64,000 bases of DNA from NCBI GenBank assembly GCA_016125265.1, contig WGMC01000018.1, positions 62,001 to 126,000 of the forward strand, read 5' to 3'. Shown one piece after another: positions 8,912 to 18,889 of this stretch; position 1 is the stretch's first letter; the number at the start of each line of letters is the position of its first letter. This DNA comes from Planctomycetaceae bacterium (GTDB lineage: Bacteria > Planctomycetota > UBA1135 > GCA-002686595). The notes below the pieces were generated by a model, which was not told the DNA's origin, did not search any database, and saw only the letters and a list, made by a program, of their open reading frames with translations. The position numbers were made by a program, and so were the translations under genes.

Positions 8912-10513
8912 CTACTGGGGCTGGCGCAGGTCGGGGAACACGCGGTTGAAGTCGGCGCCCTGCAGGATGCGCGGGCGGATGAAGAACAGCACGTTGGTGC
9001 GTTCCTTGCGCGTGCGGTCCGAACGGAAGAGCAGCCCGAGGAGCGGCAGGTCCCCCAGCACCGGCACCTTGCGCTGCACCTCGACCGTGCGCTCCGACAC
9101 CAGGCCGCCGAGCACCACCGCCTGGCCCTGTTCCAGGTACACCACCGTGCGCGCCTGGCGCTTCGCGATCACGGGCGCGGCGATCTCGCCGCCGCCATCG
9201 GTCACGAACGAAACGGACGTCCCGATCTGCTGCGAAGCCTCGATGAATAGGTTGAGCGCCAGCGTGTTCGTGCCCACGACCCGCGGCGCGACCGACAGCT
9301 TGACACCCACTTCCTTGTACTGGAGGTTCGCCGTGAAGTTGCCGGTGGCGCTGATGCCGCTGAAGCTGAAGAACGGGATGTCCTGGGTGTTGAGGATCTC
9401 CGCCACACCGCCCTCGCGCACGGCGATGCGCGGCTGCGTCGTGATCTCCACGTTCTCCCAACCCTGGATGGCTTCGAGGATCGCGTTGAACACCACGCCG
9501 TCCTGGATCGCGCCGATCTGCAGCAGCGCCTCGTTCTGGTCCACGGAGTTCGGCACCGAGTACCCGAGGCTCTTCACGAACGTGCCGTCGGGGAAACCGA
9601 AGATCGGGTCGTCCCCCACCGGTCGCACGCCGTAGTCGAGTTCGTCGACGTCGGTGACCTCCACTACGCTGGCCTCGATCTCGATCTGCGGCACGCTGGC
9701 CGCGAACAAGTTGATGAACGATTCGACGTCGAGCAGCAAGTTCGGCGCGGCGGTCACGACGAACCAGTCGGCGATCTCCAGAAGGTTGCCCTTGCCGGGC
9801 CACTGCGGGGCGGCCACGGCGAAGTCCTGGTAGAGCTCCGCGTCCCACTTCTCCAGCAGCACCACCTGCACCACGGTCGGATCCTCGGAGCCGCTTGGCC
9901 CGAGGAGAACCGAGTTGCCGTCGAGGGGTTTGTTGCCATCCACGATGTGGAAGTCGAGCGGGAAGCCCCCGAACAGGGCCATCATCTGGAGCAACTTCAC
10001 GCCGCGTCCGACGGGCAGCGGGTACGGCTTCGTGATGCGGCCATCCTCGCGCGGGATGATGCGCTCGCCGAAGATCAGGTAGGGGTTGCCCGTGAACGGC
10101 ATGGGGGCGATCAGCGCCTGCCCGGCGCCGCCCAAGCTGCCGATGCCCTGCTCCAGTTGTTCGTCGTCCGCCGGGGGCGCGGTCGGTGCTCCGCCCTCGG
10201 GCGGGGCGAGGTCGTCCTCCGCGCCCGCGGGCGCCGCCAACAACGCGGGGACGGTGCTATCGCCGCCGCTTCCGAGCGAACCCGCAGGCATCGCGGCGCG
10301 GGCGGGCGCGGCGGGCGGCGCGGTTTCGGTGCGCTCGCGCACCTCGGCCTTGACCTCGCCCTTCGCTCCCCCGCGCAGCATCGCGGAGAGCTCCTCCATG
10401 CTGCCCCGGCGGTTGGCCTCCGGGTTGGGCTCGGGATCCGTCGTCCGGCAGGCCGACAGCGCGGGCAGCAAACCAACGCCGAGTCCCAGGGCCACCGGCA
10501 GCCACCAGCGCAT
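8912..10513 (-). CDS. gspD: Secretin-family lipoprotein (GspD-like)
   Basis: Outer-membrane secretin of a type II secretion or pilus-like machine. From ATG at 10513 the protein is 533 residues with a lipoprotein signal ending LSAC, so it would be lipidated; an upstream ATG at 10576 would put 21 polar residues before the signal and is less likely. After a low-complexity Ala/Pro/Glu region come one or more N-type domains and the C-terminal secretin domain, recognisable by VAPRVVGTNTLALNLFIEAS, VYLEQGQAVVLGGLVSE and KVPVLGDLPLLGLLFRS. The TAG stop lies inside the end of a repeat module. gspK follows about 425 bases later; no other gsp genes are in the window, so the system must be completed elsewhere. 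Confidence 0.85.
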   Translation of the reverse strand: MRWWLPVALGLGVGLLPALSACRTTDPEPNPEANRRGSMEELSAMLRGGAKGEVKAEVRERTETAPPAAPARAAMPAGSLGSGGDSTVPALLAAPAGAEDDLAPPEGGAPTAPPADDEQLEQGIGSLGGAGQALIAPMPFTGNPYLIFGERIIPREDGRITKPYPLPVGRGVKLLQMMALFGGFPLDFHIVDGNKPLDGNSVLLGPSGSEDPTVVQVVLLEKWDAELYQDFAVAAPQWPGKGNLLEIADWFVVTAAPNLLLDVESFINLFAASVPQIEIEASVVEVTDVDELDYGVRPVGDDPIFGFPDGTFVKSLGYSVPNSVDQNEALLQIGAIQDGVVFNAILEAIQGWENVEITTQPRIAVREGGVAEILNTQDIPFFSFSGISATGNFTANLQYKEVGVKLSVAPRVVGTNTLALNLFIEASQQIGTSVSFVTDGGGEIAAPVIAKRQARTVVYLEQGQAVVLGGLVSERTVEVQRKVPVLGDLPLLGLLFRSDRTRKERTNVLFFIRPRILQGADFNRVFPDLRQPQ

Positions 10514-10723
10514 CCGTTCGGACCGCCCGCGGGGCGCGTCGTGCGGCGGGTAGCTAGGGCTTTGGGGACGGTGCATGGGATCGCGGGGCTCGTGGCCGGG
10601 AACCCCATCGACTTCCTAACCGATCGCCCCCCAGTGCGGGTGCCGCCTAGCGCCGCCGCCACCCGGATCGGGGACGGGAAGACGCTGCCCGAGCGCCGTG
10701 GGACCGCCCGCGTGGGCGCCCAA

Positions 10724-11164
10724 CTACATCTTCTGGCGCACGAGGTCGGTCACGTCGGTGACCGCGCGCCCGTCGCTGTGGCGGATCGAGCTCCAGATGC
10801 TGCAGTGACCCTGGTCCTGCATGATCGCCTCGCAGGCGTTGGCGACCTTGGAGCGGGCCGCGTCGCGCAGTTGGATGCCTTGGGGCGAGTTCGGGTCGAT
10901 GCGCTCCTTGCGCAGGCGCTTCATCTCGTCCGTCTCTTCGAGGAGAGCCGGGAAGTCCACCTTCGCCGGGTTGGAGAGCTGCCGCGCGTCGCGCAGGCCG
11001 CACACGTTGTCCTGACCGCGCGTGATCCAACCCTGCGTTTGCGCCAGCTCGGCGGACGCGGCCAACGCCCCTCCGGTGGCGCCCGCGGGAGTGCCCGCGA
11101 CCCCCGAGCCGACGAGGGTGCACAGGGCGGCGGCGAGGGCGATCCAGGGGGTGGTCAGCTTCAT
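10724..11164 (-). CDS. Small secreted protein of unknown function
   Basis: I do not recognise this family. It is 146 residues with an N-terminal signal peptide (about residues 1-28, ending near AGA) and then a mostly helical, charged mature region containing QTQGWITRGQDNVCGLRD, an EETDEMKRLRKER stretch and ADSxG-like turns. Three Cys in the mature part could form or bind something: one in NVCGL, one in NACEA and one in GHCSI. It lies 210 bases upstream of the secretin gene on the same strand, so it may share its transcript or be an exported product. ATG start at 11164. Confidence 0.75.
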   Translation of the reverse strand: MKLTTPWIALAAALCTLVGSGVAGTPAGATGGALAASAELAQTQGWITRGQDNVCGLRDARQLSNPAKVDFPALLEETDEMKRLRKERIDPNSPQGIQLRDAARSKVANACEAIMQDQGHCSIWSSIRHSDGRAVTDVTDLVRQKM

Positions 11165-11768
11165 GGCGCGGGGGCGCTCGTGGGCGGCTCTTTGGGATGC
11201 GGCGTGCGGAGGAGGAGGGTGCGGCGCGCCGGCCTTGGGTCTGGGCGGGGTGGGATTCCTACCCTAGATCGGCCGGTCGATGGCACGAGGTGGAGTCGCC
11301 GAGGGACCTCTGGGACTCCAGCCGCGCATTGTGGCGCCATCTGCGTTGGGCGGGGACCCCAGATTGTCGGGTTCTTGGAAAAAAAGTCCCGCGGGCGGCC
11401 TTTGGGGTCGGGGGACGGGAACGGGGGGGCGCGCGGGGGGCGGGCCCGCCCCCGCTTCCACGGGGGGGCTGGGCGGATGCTTGCATGAGCACGGGTCTGG
11501 GCACCAACCAGGGTTCAGCCCGCGCGAACGTTCCGCCGGGTGTGCGGGCGCCCGGGTCCGCCTGGGGCGGGGGGCAGTTTCCTCGGTGAGACACCCCTTG
11601 GGCGCGGACAGGGCCGCGCCCCTACAGAACGCACCGGAGGGTTGGACCGCGCACCCGGTGGAACGTCTGGTGGGAGCGAAGCGCGGCTAACGGGCGCGGG
11701 GGCCCGCCGACCATCGGTCGACGGGCCCCCGCGGGGAGCGCCCCGGGGGGCGCGGCGGAACGTTTCGG
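11165..11768. other. Intergenic stretch with one repeat unit and the pnp terminator
   Basis: About 600 bases without a supportable gene. It contains a two-module repeat unit at 11541-11625 (a degenerate module 1 followed by module 2 at 11594-11625) and the hairpin at 11695-11733. The remainder is GC-rich, with short runs of C or G, and I see nothing else in it. Confidence 0.6.
11695..11733 (-). terminator. Long hairpin after pnp
   Basis: Arms CGCGGGGGCCCG (11695-11706) and CGGGCCCCCGCG (11722-11733) pair perfectly; after one C/A mismatch five more pairs close on a 3-base ATC loop. It lies 35 bases past the pnp stop. There is no T tract, but a stem of this strength just beyond the stop suits a transcript end or a barrier to 3' exonucleases. 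Confidence 0.7.
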
Positions 11769-13877
11769 TCAGACGTTCTCGGCGTCCACCAGCGTCTGCT
11801 TGTGGGAGAGTTTGACCTTGCCGCGGTCGTCGACGTTGATGATGACCACGTCGAGCTTGTCCCCCACCGAGACCACGTCGCTCACACGCTCCACGTAGCC
11901 CTCGGCCAGTTCGGAGATGTGGCACATGCCCTCGACACCGGGCAGGATCTCGATGAACGCACCGAAGTCCTTCACCGAGCGCACGGTGCCGGTGTAACGC
12001 GAGCCGATCTTCGGCGTCTCGCACATGGCCTGCACGGCCTGGGTCGCTTGGCGCAGAAGCTCGCGGTTCACACCGCTGACCGTCACGCGGCCAGTTTCGT
12101 CGACCGTCACGCGCACTTCGAACTGCTCTTCGAGTCCCTTGATGGTGCGCCCGCCGGGCCCGATCAGGAGGCCGATGCGCTCCGTCGGGATCTGCAGGGT
12201 TTCCATCTTCGGCGCCCACAGGCTGACTTCGCCGCTCGGGCGCGGCACGGACTCCAGCATCTTCTTCAGGATGTGGATGCGGCCCTCGCGGGCCTGCGAC
12301 AGCGCGCGCTCGAGCAGCTCGCGGCTGACACTCTCCACCTTGATGTCCATCTGCAAGGCGGTGATGCCGAGGCCCGAACCGGCGACCTTGAAGTCCATGT
12401 CGCCGTGGTGGTCCTCGCCGCCGGTGATGTCGGAGAGGATCGCGTACCCGTCGTCTTCCGCGATCAAGCCCATCGCGATGCCCGCGACCGGTTGGGCGAG
12501 CGGCACACCCGCGATCATCATCGAGAGGCAGCCGCCGCAGACACTCGCCATGGACGAGGAGCCGTTCGACTCCATGATGTCCGACACGATGCGGATCGTG
12601 TAGGGGAAGCGCTCGGGTTTCGGCAACACGCTGGAGAGGGCGCGCTCGGCGAGCATGCCGTGGCCGATCTCGCGGCGGCCGGGGGCGAGCACACGCTTCG
12701 TCTCCCCCACGCTGTAGGGGGGGAAGTTGTAGTGCAGGTAGAACTTCTTCCTGTACTCCTCTTCGAGACCGTCGATGATCTGTTCGTCGTCGCGCGTGCC
12801 GAGCGTCGTGCTGACGAGCGCCTGGGTTTCGCCGCGCGTGAACAGCACCGAACCGTGCTGGCGCGGGATGAAGTTCGGGACGATCGTGATCTGGCGGATG
12901 TCCGCGTGACCGCGGCCGTCGGCGCGCTTGCCCTTCAGGATCTCTTCGCGTTCGACCTTCGTGGCGAGGTCGCCGAAGATCGGCTTGATGGCCTTGGCGC
13001 GCAACTTGACGGCGTCCGCGTCGAGGCCCTCGGTGAGGGCTGCGACGACGCGCTCCAGCACACCCTTGATCGCGGCGGCGCGTTCCTGCTTGCCGGGTGT
13101 GTGGGCGACGGCGCGGATGTCTTCCTTGTAGCGCGCGACCTGGGCGACGAGCTCCGGATCGGGCTTGGGCGCCTCGAAGGGCATCTTCGTCTTGCCGGCT
13201 TTCGCGCGCAGTTCGTCGAGGGCGCCGCAGAGCACCTTGATCTGCTCGTGGGCCATCTCGAGCGCGTCGATCATCTGGGCCTCGGGCACTTCGCGCGCAC
13301 CGGCCTCGACCATGCAGAGGCCGTCGCGGTGACCGGCGACGACCAGGTCGAGGCGGTTGTCCTCGCGGCGGTCCTTGTCGGTCGGATTGACGACCAGGCG
13401 GCCGTCCACGATGCCCACGCGCACGGCGCCCATGGCGCCGCGGAACGGAACCTGGCTGATGTGCGTCGCGGCGAAGCCGGCGATCATCGCCAGCACGTCC
13501 GGGTTGTTGACGCCGTCGTAGGCCATCACGTGGGAGAGCACCTGCACTTCCTGGCGGAAGCCGTCCGGGAACATGGGCCGGATCGCGCGGTCGATCAGGC
13601 GCATGGTCAGGATCTCCTTGGTCGTCGGACGTCCTTCGCGCTTGAAGAAGCCGCCGGGGATCTTGCCCGCCGCTTCGGTCTTCTCGCGGTAGTCCACCGT
13701 GAGCGGGAAGAAGTCCAGGTCGTCGCGGCCAGCGGCGGTGCACACGGCGGCGAAGACCATCGTGTCGCCCAGGCGCGCGATCACGCTGCCGTGGGCTTGG
13801 CGGGCCACTTGACCCGTCATCAGGGTCAACGTCTGTTGCCCGAACTGGCACTCCACGATGTGGGGTTGCATATTCAT
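11769..13877 (-). CDS. pnp: Polynucleotide phosphorylase
   Basis: Phosphorolytic 3'-5' exoribonuclease that degrades mRNA with phosphate as attacking group. From ATG at 13877 it is 702 residues, the normal length; an ATG also occurs two codons later, and an upstream in-frame start would add about 40 unconserved residues. Domains in order: RNase PH-like 1 (about 10-145), helical linker, RNase PH-like 2 (about 310-460) with the [16 protein letters not shown] motif, KH domain (about 555-610, containing [14 protein letters not shown]) and S1 domain (about 620-690). It follows rpsO, the same order as in many bacteria, with a strong hairpin between the two genes. Confidence 0.97.
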   Translation of the reverse strand: MNMQPHIVECQFGQQTLTLMTGQVARQAHGSVIARLGDTMVFAAVCTAAGRDDLDFFPLTVDYREKTEAAGKIPGGFFKREGRPTTKEILTMRLIDRAIRPMFPDGFRQEVQVLSHVMAYDGVNNPDVLAMIAGFAATHISQVPFRGAMGAVRVGIVDGRLVVNPTDKDRREDNRLDLVVAGHRDGLCMVEAGAREVPEAQMIDALEMAHEQIKVLCGALDELRAKAGKTKMPFEAPKPDPELVAQVARYKEDIRAVAHTPGKQERAAAIKGVLERVVAALTEGLDADAVKLRAKAIKPIFGDLATKVEREEILKGKRADGRGHADIRQITIVPNFIPRQHGSVLFTRGETQALVSTTLGTRDDEQIIDGLEEEYRKKFYLHYNFPPYSVGETKRVLAPGRREIGHGMLAERALSSVLPKPERFPYTIRIVSDIMESNGSSSMASVCGGCLSMMIAGVPLAQPVAGIAMGLIAEDDGYAILSDITGGEDHHGDMDFKVAGSGLGITALQMDIKVESVSRELLERALSQAREGRIHILKKMLESVPRPSGEVSLWAPKMETLQIPTERIGLLIGPGGRTIKGLEEQFEVRVTVDETGRVTVSGVNRELLRQATQAVQAMCETPKIGSRYTGTVRSVKDFGAFIEILPGVEGMCHISELAEGYVERVSDVVSVGDKLDVVIINVDDRGKVKLSHKQTLVDAENV

Positions 13878-13971
13878 CTCGTCTTTGCCGCCATCCGGGC
13901 GGCCCTCTTCTGGTTGCTTCGAAACTGGGGATGTGTACGGGTCGCCGGTTTGCGATACGGCGGAAACGGGC

Positions 13972-14014
13972 GCGGTCCGCGGCCTCGGTCCCAAGGGACG
14001 AGGCGGCGGACCGC
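13972..14014 (-). promoter_or_regulatory. Large stem-loop between rpsO and pnp
   Basis: GCGGTCCGC (13972-13980) pairs perfectly with GCGGACCGC (14006-14014). After one mismatch the stem continues through GCCTCG/CGAGGC and, past a one-base bulge, TCCC/GGGA, leaving a two-base AA loop (mostly closed). It lies in the pnp leader, about 75 bases past the rpsO stop. In Escherichia coli the same position holds an RNase III-cut stem used for pnp autoregulation; a similar role here is an inference. Confidence 0.6.
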
Positions 14015-14088
14015 TTGCTTTCAGCGCACGGGACGCGCGGGAGCCGCGCGATGGTGCGCAGACTGCGTGTGGCTCGCGCTGGTCACCA

Positions 14089-14358
14089 CTAGCGGCGCAG
14101 ACCGAGGCGGGCGATCAGGGCCTGGTAGCGGGCCGGCTGGCGCAGGCGCAGGTAGCGCAGCAGCTTGGCGCGCGCGCCGACCATCATCAGCAGGCCGCGG
14201 CGGCTCGTGTAGTCCTTGCGGTGCACCTTGAGGTGCTCCGTCAGGTTGAGGATGTGCTCAGTGAGCAGGGCCACTTGGACTTCCGGCGAACCGGTGTCGC
14301 CCGCTTCGGTGGCGTACTCTTTGATGATCTCTGCTTTGCGGTCGGAAAGGATGGGCAC
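14089..14358 (-). CDS. rpsO: 30S ribosomal protein S15
   Basis: Small-subunit ribosomal protein that binds the central domain of 16S rRNA. The GTG start at 14358 gives exactly 89 residues, the usual length, beginning [16 protein letters not shown]. Conserved stretches [31 protein letters not shown] and the Arg-rich [14 protein letters not shown] follow. An open frame continues upstream of 14358 but reads as Pro/Arg-rich noise, so it was not used. It precedes pnp on the same strand. Confidence 0.97.
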   Translation of the reverse strand: MPILSDRKAEIIKEYATEAGDTGSPEVQVALLTEHILNLTEHLKVHRKDYTSRRGLLMMVGARAKLLRYLRLRQPARYQALIARLGLRR

Positions 14359-14637
14359 GGCTGGATCCTCGATGTGGTTGGCTTCCGGGGGCGATGTGCC
14401 GCGCGGAAGGGATCGTGGGCGCGTGGGATGCGCCCGGAACTTGCCCGGGGCCCAGGTCGTCCCTGCCGTAGGGAGCGCCCGAGCCGAGGGTGCGGGGGGG
14501 TCCTCGGGGACGTGGAAACGGCCCGCGAGGGCCGACAGGGTAGCGCCGGCGCCAGCCCGCGGCAATGCGAGCCCACGGCCGGGATTCGCGCGCTACCGAC
14601 AGGCCGTCCCGGATCGCCCGCCGGTCCGCTGGCTCGA

Positions 14638-15435
14638 TCAGCTCGGGTTGGCGGCGCCGGGGGCGGTGCCGCCGGCGGGTGCACTTGCCGGCGCGCTGGC
14701 CGGTGCTTTCGCCGGCGCGCTGGCCGGTGCTTTCGCCGGCGCGCTGGCCGGTGCGCTGGCGGGAGCGCTAGCCGGTGTCGCCGACGGCGCCGGCAGCGGG
14801 CTGGGCGCACCGCCCTCGCCGGGTGCGGCGATGGAGCCGCGGGCCGGCAGCTCGGCCAGGATCTCGGCGCCGACCCGCTCGGCCACCATGCGCATGACGT
14901 CCGCGCGGGGCGAGCGGCGCACCACCGCCCCGTCGACACCCAAGCGGCGGGTCAGGTACGTGCGCCAGACGACCAACGGCGCGCCGTCGACCACCCGCAC
15001 CAGCTCCGCCTCGATTTCGGCGTCCACCACTCCGGCGGACTCGAGGGCGCTGGAATCCCAGCGCGAGATCGTCGTGCGCAGGACCAGTTCGCGGTCGTCG
15101 GCGACGGTGGGCTCGGCGCGCCAGGTCTCGATGCGGCCGTCGACGAAGCCGAGGGCGACCGGGCTGAACAGCCGCGCCACGAGCCCCTGGTAGAGCACCT
15201 GGCGCAACGGGTCCTTCGGCGAGTCCAGCGCTCCGCTCGTGTCGCGCACGGGCGCGACCATCACGTCCGCGGGCGCCTTGGAGAACCCGAGATCCTCCAC
15301 GAAGGTGCGCGTCACGCCGGGCGGCGTGTGGGACGCCGACGGGGCCACACAACCCGCGGCCAGGAGCAACACGAGTCCGGCGGCCCCGAGGGCGCGCCCG
15401 ACGGCGGAACGAACAGGGACCCGGGACGTGCTCAT
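14638..15435 (-). CDS. Lipoprotein with Ala/Pro-repeat C-terminus
   Basis: I do not recognise a named family. From ATG at 15435 it is 265 residues with a lipoprotein signal ending LLAAGC. The mature middle (about residues 45-195) looks like a folded alpha/beta domain of the kind seen in outer-membrane assembly or GNA1162/LpoB-like lipoproteins (MVAPVRDTSG near the start), but that resemblance is weak. The last 55 residues are a low-complexity APASAPAKAP run encoded by a 24-base tandem repeat, probably a flexible linker without fixed length. It sits 279 bases upstream of rpsO on the same strand. The overlapping open frame upstream of 15435 is not supported. Confidence 0.75.
   Translation of the reverse strand: MSTSRVPVRSAVGRALGAAGLVLLLAAGCVAPSASHTPPGVTRTFVEDLGFSKAPADVMVAPVRDTSGALDSPKDPLRQVLYQGLVARLFSPVALGFVDGRIETWRAEPTVADDRELVLRTTISRWDSSALESAGVVDAEIEAELVRVVDGAPLVVWRTYLTRRLGVDGAVVRRSPRADVMRMVAERVGAEILAELPARGSIAAPGEGGAPSPLPAPSATPASAPASAPASAPAKAPASAPAKAPASAPASAPAGGTAPGAANPS
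14687..14758. repeat. 24-base tandem repeat inside a lipoprotein gene
   Basis: Two perfect 24-base units (14687-14710, 14711-14734) and a third that matches for its first 20 bases. Being a multiple of three they encode the Ala/Pro/Ser/Lys tail, so copy number can vary without a frameshift. Confidence 0.85.
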
Positions 15436-15461
15436 CGCCCCAGTGTAGTGACCCGGGGAGC

Positions 15462-18400
15462 TCACGGCACGGTCACGGCGATCGGCGCACTTTGGGAGCG
15501 GAACGCCGCGCGGCGCTCCAGATCGCTGAACTGGAATGCCGCGGGGTCGAAGCCCGCGTAGGCGACCACCCCGGCCCGCAGGGTCAGGTCGCCGGCCGCC
15601 AGGGCGCTGCCCCCCGACTGGGAGAGGTCGGGCACGAAGAGGCGCACGAGGGCGCTGGCCCCATCGGCCACGTCGGGCCGCCACACCGTCCACCCGCGGC
15701 CGCCGTCATCGACCAGCTCCACCCGGTACAGCCCCGCCCCGTTGGGCGATCCCGCGAAGATGCCGTCGAGCAGTGTGTTGGGCACGATCACCTCGAAGGC
15801 CTTGGCCGCCAGCACCTCGGCGGCGAGGGGCGCCGTGGGCACCGGCACCGGCGGCAGGAACAGGGTGTTGCCGAAGGATGGCAACTGGGAGAGGTTGAGC
15901 GACACGCGGCTCGACGCCCCGGCGGTGTCGCGCACCTCGGCGGCCACGCGCAAGAGCTCGCTCGGGTCGCCGATCTCCGCGCTGAAGGCGAAGATGGCGC
16001 CCGGGTACGCCGCGCGGCCGGTCCACGCGCCCGCGCCCGACGGGTACGCGATCCCGAGGCCGACGGTGAGCGGGGCGATCTGCCCGGGGAGCGTCGTCTC
16101 GACCACCAGCCGGGGCTCGGCGCCGAAGGCCGGATCGTCCACCAGGTTGTCGAGGTCCACGCCGGTCGCGAGCAGCCCGCTCACCGGAGTCGGCGGCAGG
16201 GCCACGGGCAGGTCGTCCACGGGCACACCCGATTCGTTGAGCAGCCGCTCCACCCCGATCGCGTCCGCGCCCACACCCAGGGCCGCCACCGGCGGGCGCA
16301 CGGGCGCGAACTCGAAGGCCTTGATCAGGCTGGCCGCGCTGAAGTTGGGCTCGGCGAGGTCGAAGTCGCCCGCGAGGAAACTGCGCGCACCGATACGCAC
16401 CGGCTGGATCGGCAGCGGGCCATAGGGGCACGCCACACCTTGGCCCCCGAAGGGACTGCCGACACACGCGCCCGCCGGCGCCGTGGGGGCGGCGGAGGGC
16501 GCGCGCCGCGTGTCGTCCAGGGCCAGATCGCTGGTCGGCAGCGTGAGCGAGCCGAAGACACTCGACGTCGTCACGGTTCCGCCGACCCCCGCCGTCGGCG
16601 CGGGGCTGCGGCGCAGCGGAATCGAGAGCCGCGCCGCCTCCACACCGTGGAAGGTGATTCGGTCGTATCCCAGTGCGTCGACACTCAGGATCGTGCCGAC
16701 GGCCGGCGCATCGTGGGCCGCCACGGTGGTCAACCCATCGGCGTCGGTGGTCGCGTCGGCGATCGGCGGGTACGCGCTGCCGTCGCCGAGGTCGCCGTGG
16801 GTGAAGACACGCGCTCCGACCACGGGCGCGAGGCTCAACTCGTCGAACACCTCGACGACAAGCGACTCGCCCGGGACCAGCGCGCCGCCGCCGACGGCCC
16901 CCAGTTGGCGGTAGAGACCCGGCGCCAACGCGCTCGAGTTGAGTGCGCGATCGAAGAGCTGGAACTCGTAGTCGAGCGGCAGCTCGGCCGCGGCGATCGC
17001 GCCGAGCGGCACGGGTCGCGCCACGAACCAGCCGTTCTCGTCGGAACCCACCACATCCGGATCGGGGCCGTTGTCGCCGAGTGTGGTGCTGACCGCGACC
17101 CGGCGCAGGGTTTCGGACGCGCGCCCCACCAGCGTCAAACCCTCGAGATCCGAGCGGTAGAGGTCCCCTCCCCCACCCGGCGCGATCAGATCGACCAGGG
17201 TCGGACGCACCGTGTCGAGCACCGGATGCTGCACCCCGGGGGCACTGTCGTCCACGTCGAAGAGCGAGATGGGACTCACGACGGAACCGCGCGCGAGGCG
17301 CAGCGCAAAACGCAGTTCTCCGTCGGCAAAACGCGCTTCGAGCGGCGAACCGCCCGTCGTCAAGTTCAAGTCGCCGAGGTCGAACACCGCCGTATCGCCG
17401 ACGCCGCCCGGCAACTGGATCGTGCGCTGCACGGCCACGAGCACCGGCGGATCGGAGAAGTCCTCGCCGAACACGAACACCGTCAAGCGGTCGCCGCCGA
17501 CGGCGCCCTCGAGGTCGACCTCGAGCTGCAGCGCTTCGGGGTGCCCCGCGGTCAGGTTGTCGATGCCGATGGCGTCGTCGGGCGCCGACAAGAAGCGCGC
17601 GCCCGAGGGCGCGGAGAACGGCGCCGTCGCGAACTCGACGACGGTCGGCGCAAGCTCGCCGCCGGAAGTCGCGTTGAGCTTCGCACCCGCGGGCGACAGC
17701 GAGAGCGACACGGTCACATCGGCGCCCAAGTCCGCGGGTTCGCCCGCCCCATCCACACTGCGCCAACGCCAAATGCGTGTGTCGGGAAGCCCCAGTTGCC
17801 CGCCCAGGGAAAGCGGCGACGGCGCAGGATCCAACGCCGGCGGCACACCGTCGACCGTGACCGCCCAGCCGTTGCCCGCGAAGTCGGTGGACACCATCGG
17901 GCGGTCGAACAGCACGACGATCTCGCCGCGCGCGCTCTGGTCGTCGTCGCCGTCCTCCGGGTACGTCGCCACCACCCGCGGCGCGGCGGGATTCGTGCCG
18001 CCGGTGGTGAAACTCGCGACCACCGCGCCGGGGGTGGTGCTGAGCGCTTGCCCCGTCAGGTCGCGTGCGTTCGCGCTTTGGGAGTAGACCACCCGGTAGG
18101 TGGTGTTCGCCGAAAGCGCCGTCGCGGGCACCAACACCAACATGCGGCCATCGCCGACCAAACTGGGTGTGGCCACGATGGGCAACGAGCCGAAGTCGTC
18201 GAAGCGCTCCAAGCGGAAGGCCGTCAGCGTCGTGCTCTCGGCCAGGGACTCGCTGAAGAGCACCGCGACCGGCGTGGTCGTCGAGGCGCCGGCGCCCGTG
18301 GGCGACACACTGCGCACGGCCGGGGCCGCGTCCTCGATCCAGCGCCCCGGCGACGGCGCGAACGCCTCGGCGCCCAGCAGGCCGCCCCCCGCGCCGCCCT

Positions 18401-18542
18401 GGCAGTTCCCGGGACCGAACACACAGGCCGGGTTGTCGCAGCCCGAGAGGGTCAGGCCGACGGCGGCCGCCAGGAAGGCGGCGCCCCAGCTCGCGCCACG
18501 GAGCGCGACAGCGGGCTGGGCCCGGGATCCAAAGGAGGGCAT
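15462..18542 (-). CDS. Large lipoprotein with bacterial Ig-like (Big_5) domains
   Basis: Surface or periplasmic protein of unknown role. ATG at 18542 gives 1026 residues with a lipoprotein signal ending LTLSGC; the frame is open further upstream but without homology-like content. After a short Gly-rich linker come at least two Big_5/SbsA-type Ig-like domains. The first spans about residues 65-190, starting VRSVSPTGAG with the FSESLAESTTL strand typical of the family. The second starts APRVVATYPEDGDDD and contains VLFDRPM. The remaining 700 residues are rich in beta strands and Asp/Gly turns, including a carboxypeptidase-regulatory-like stretch near ADATTDADGLTTV. No enzymatic motif was seen. 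Confidence 0.8.
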   Translation of the reverse strand: MPSFGSRAQPAVALRGASWGAAFLAAAVGLTLSGCDNPACVFGPGNCQGGAGGGLLGAEAFAPSPGRWIEDAAPAVRSVSPTGAGASTTTPVAVLFSESLAESTTLTAFRLERFDDFGSLPIVATPSLVGDGRMLVLVPATALSANTTYRVVYSQSANARDLTGQALSTTPGAVVASFTTGGTNPAAPRVVATYPEDGDDDQSARGEIVVLFDRPMVSTDFAGNGWAVTVDGVPPALDPAPSPLSLGGQLGLPDTRIWRWRSVDGAGEPADLGADVTVSLSLSPAGAKLNATSGGELAPTVVEFATAPFSAPSGARFLSAPDDAIGIDNLTAGHPEALQLEVDLEGAVGGDRLTVFVFGEDFSDPPVLVAVQRTIQLPGGVGDTAVFDLGDLNLTTGGSPLEARFADGELRFALRLARGSVVSPISLFDVDDSAPGVQHPVLDTVRPTLVDLIAPGGGGDLYRSDLEGLTLVGRASETLRRVAVSTTLGDNGPDPDVVGSDENGWFVARPVPLGAIAAAELPLDYEFQLFDRALNSSALAPGLYRQLGAVGGGALVPGESLVVEVFDELSLAPVVGARVFTHGDLGDGSAYPPIADATTDADGLTTVAAHDAPAVGTILSVDALGYDRITFHGVEAARLSIPLRRSPAPTAGVGGTVTTSSVFGSLTLPTSDLALDDTRRAPSAAPTAPAGACVGSPFGGQGVACPYGPLPIQPVRIGARSFLAGDFDLAEPNFSAASLIKAFEFAPVRPPVAALGVGADAIGVERLLNESGVPVDDLPVALPPTPVSGLLATGVDLDNLVDDPAFGAEPRLVVETTLPGQIAPLTVGLGIAYPSGAGAWTGRAAYPGAIFAFSAEIGDPSELLRVAAEVRDTAGASSRVSLNLSQLPSFGNTLFLPPVPVPTAPLAAEVLAAKAFEVIVPNTLLDGIFAGSPNGAGLYRVELVDDGGRGWTVWRPDVADGASALVRLFVPDLSQSGGSALAAGDLTLRAGVVAYAGFDPAAFQFSDLERRAAFRSQSAPIAVTVP

Positions 18543-18889
18543 GGGCAAAGTGGGTAGCGGGATCGGAACGCGGAACGGCGCGGCGGGCCGCCGGACGGGC
18601 ACCCACCGAAGTCGGCGGACATCTGGCGACGGCATCGGGCCCCCGGGCCGAAGGCGGAGGGGCCGGAGCATCGGCCCGCGGGGGGCACCCCGTCAAGGGC
18701 GACGGGGCGCGCCGCACGGGCCCGGCAGCTAGTCGCCGCCAGACGCTCCGCTGCGCCGATTCTTCCAGTTCTCCCTGCGCGCCGACCGCGGCGGGTCCCA
18801 GAATCCAGGCTCCCAGCTCGGACGCACGCTGCCCTGGCCCGGAAATTGCGGGCTTGGGGCCGGTCCGGCCGTTCTCCATCCTGCCGCCC
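18543..18889. other. Divergent intergenic region
   Basis: About 350 bases between two divergent lipoprotein genes, so promoters for both are expected here. I could not pick out a convincing -10/-35 pair, repeat or hairpin in the GC-rich sequence. Confidence 0.4.

Noticed and set aside
11802..14231. Plus-strand open frame of about 800 codons across pnp
   Set aside because: Antisense shadow of pnp and rpsO, rich in His, Arg, Asp and Ala with no recognisable domain.
15492..18557. Plus-strand open frame of over 1000 codons across the Ig-like lipoprotein
   Set aside because: Antisense shadow with Arg/Gln/Gly-rich composition and no signal peptide or motif; the minus-strand frame has a lipobox and Ig-like domains.
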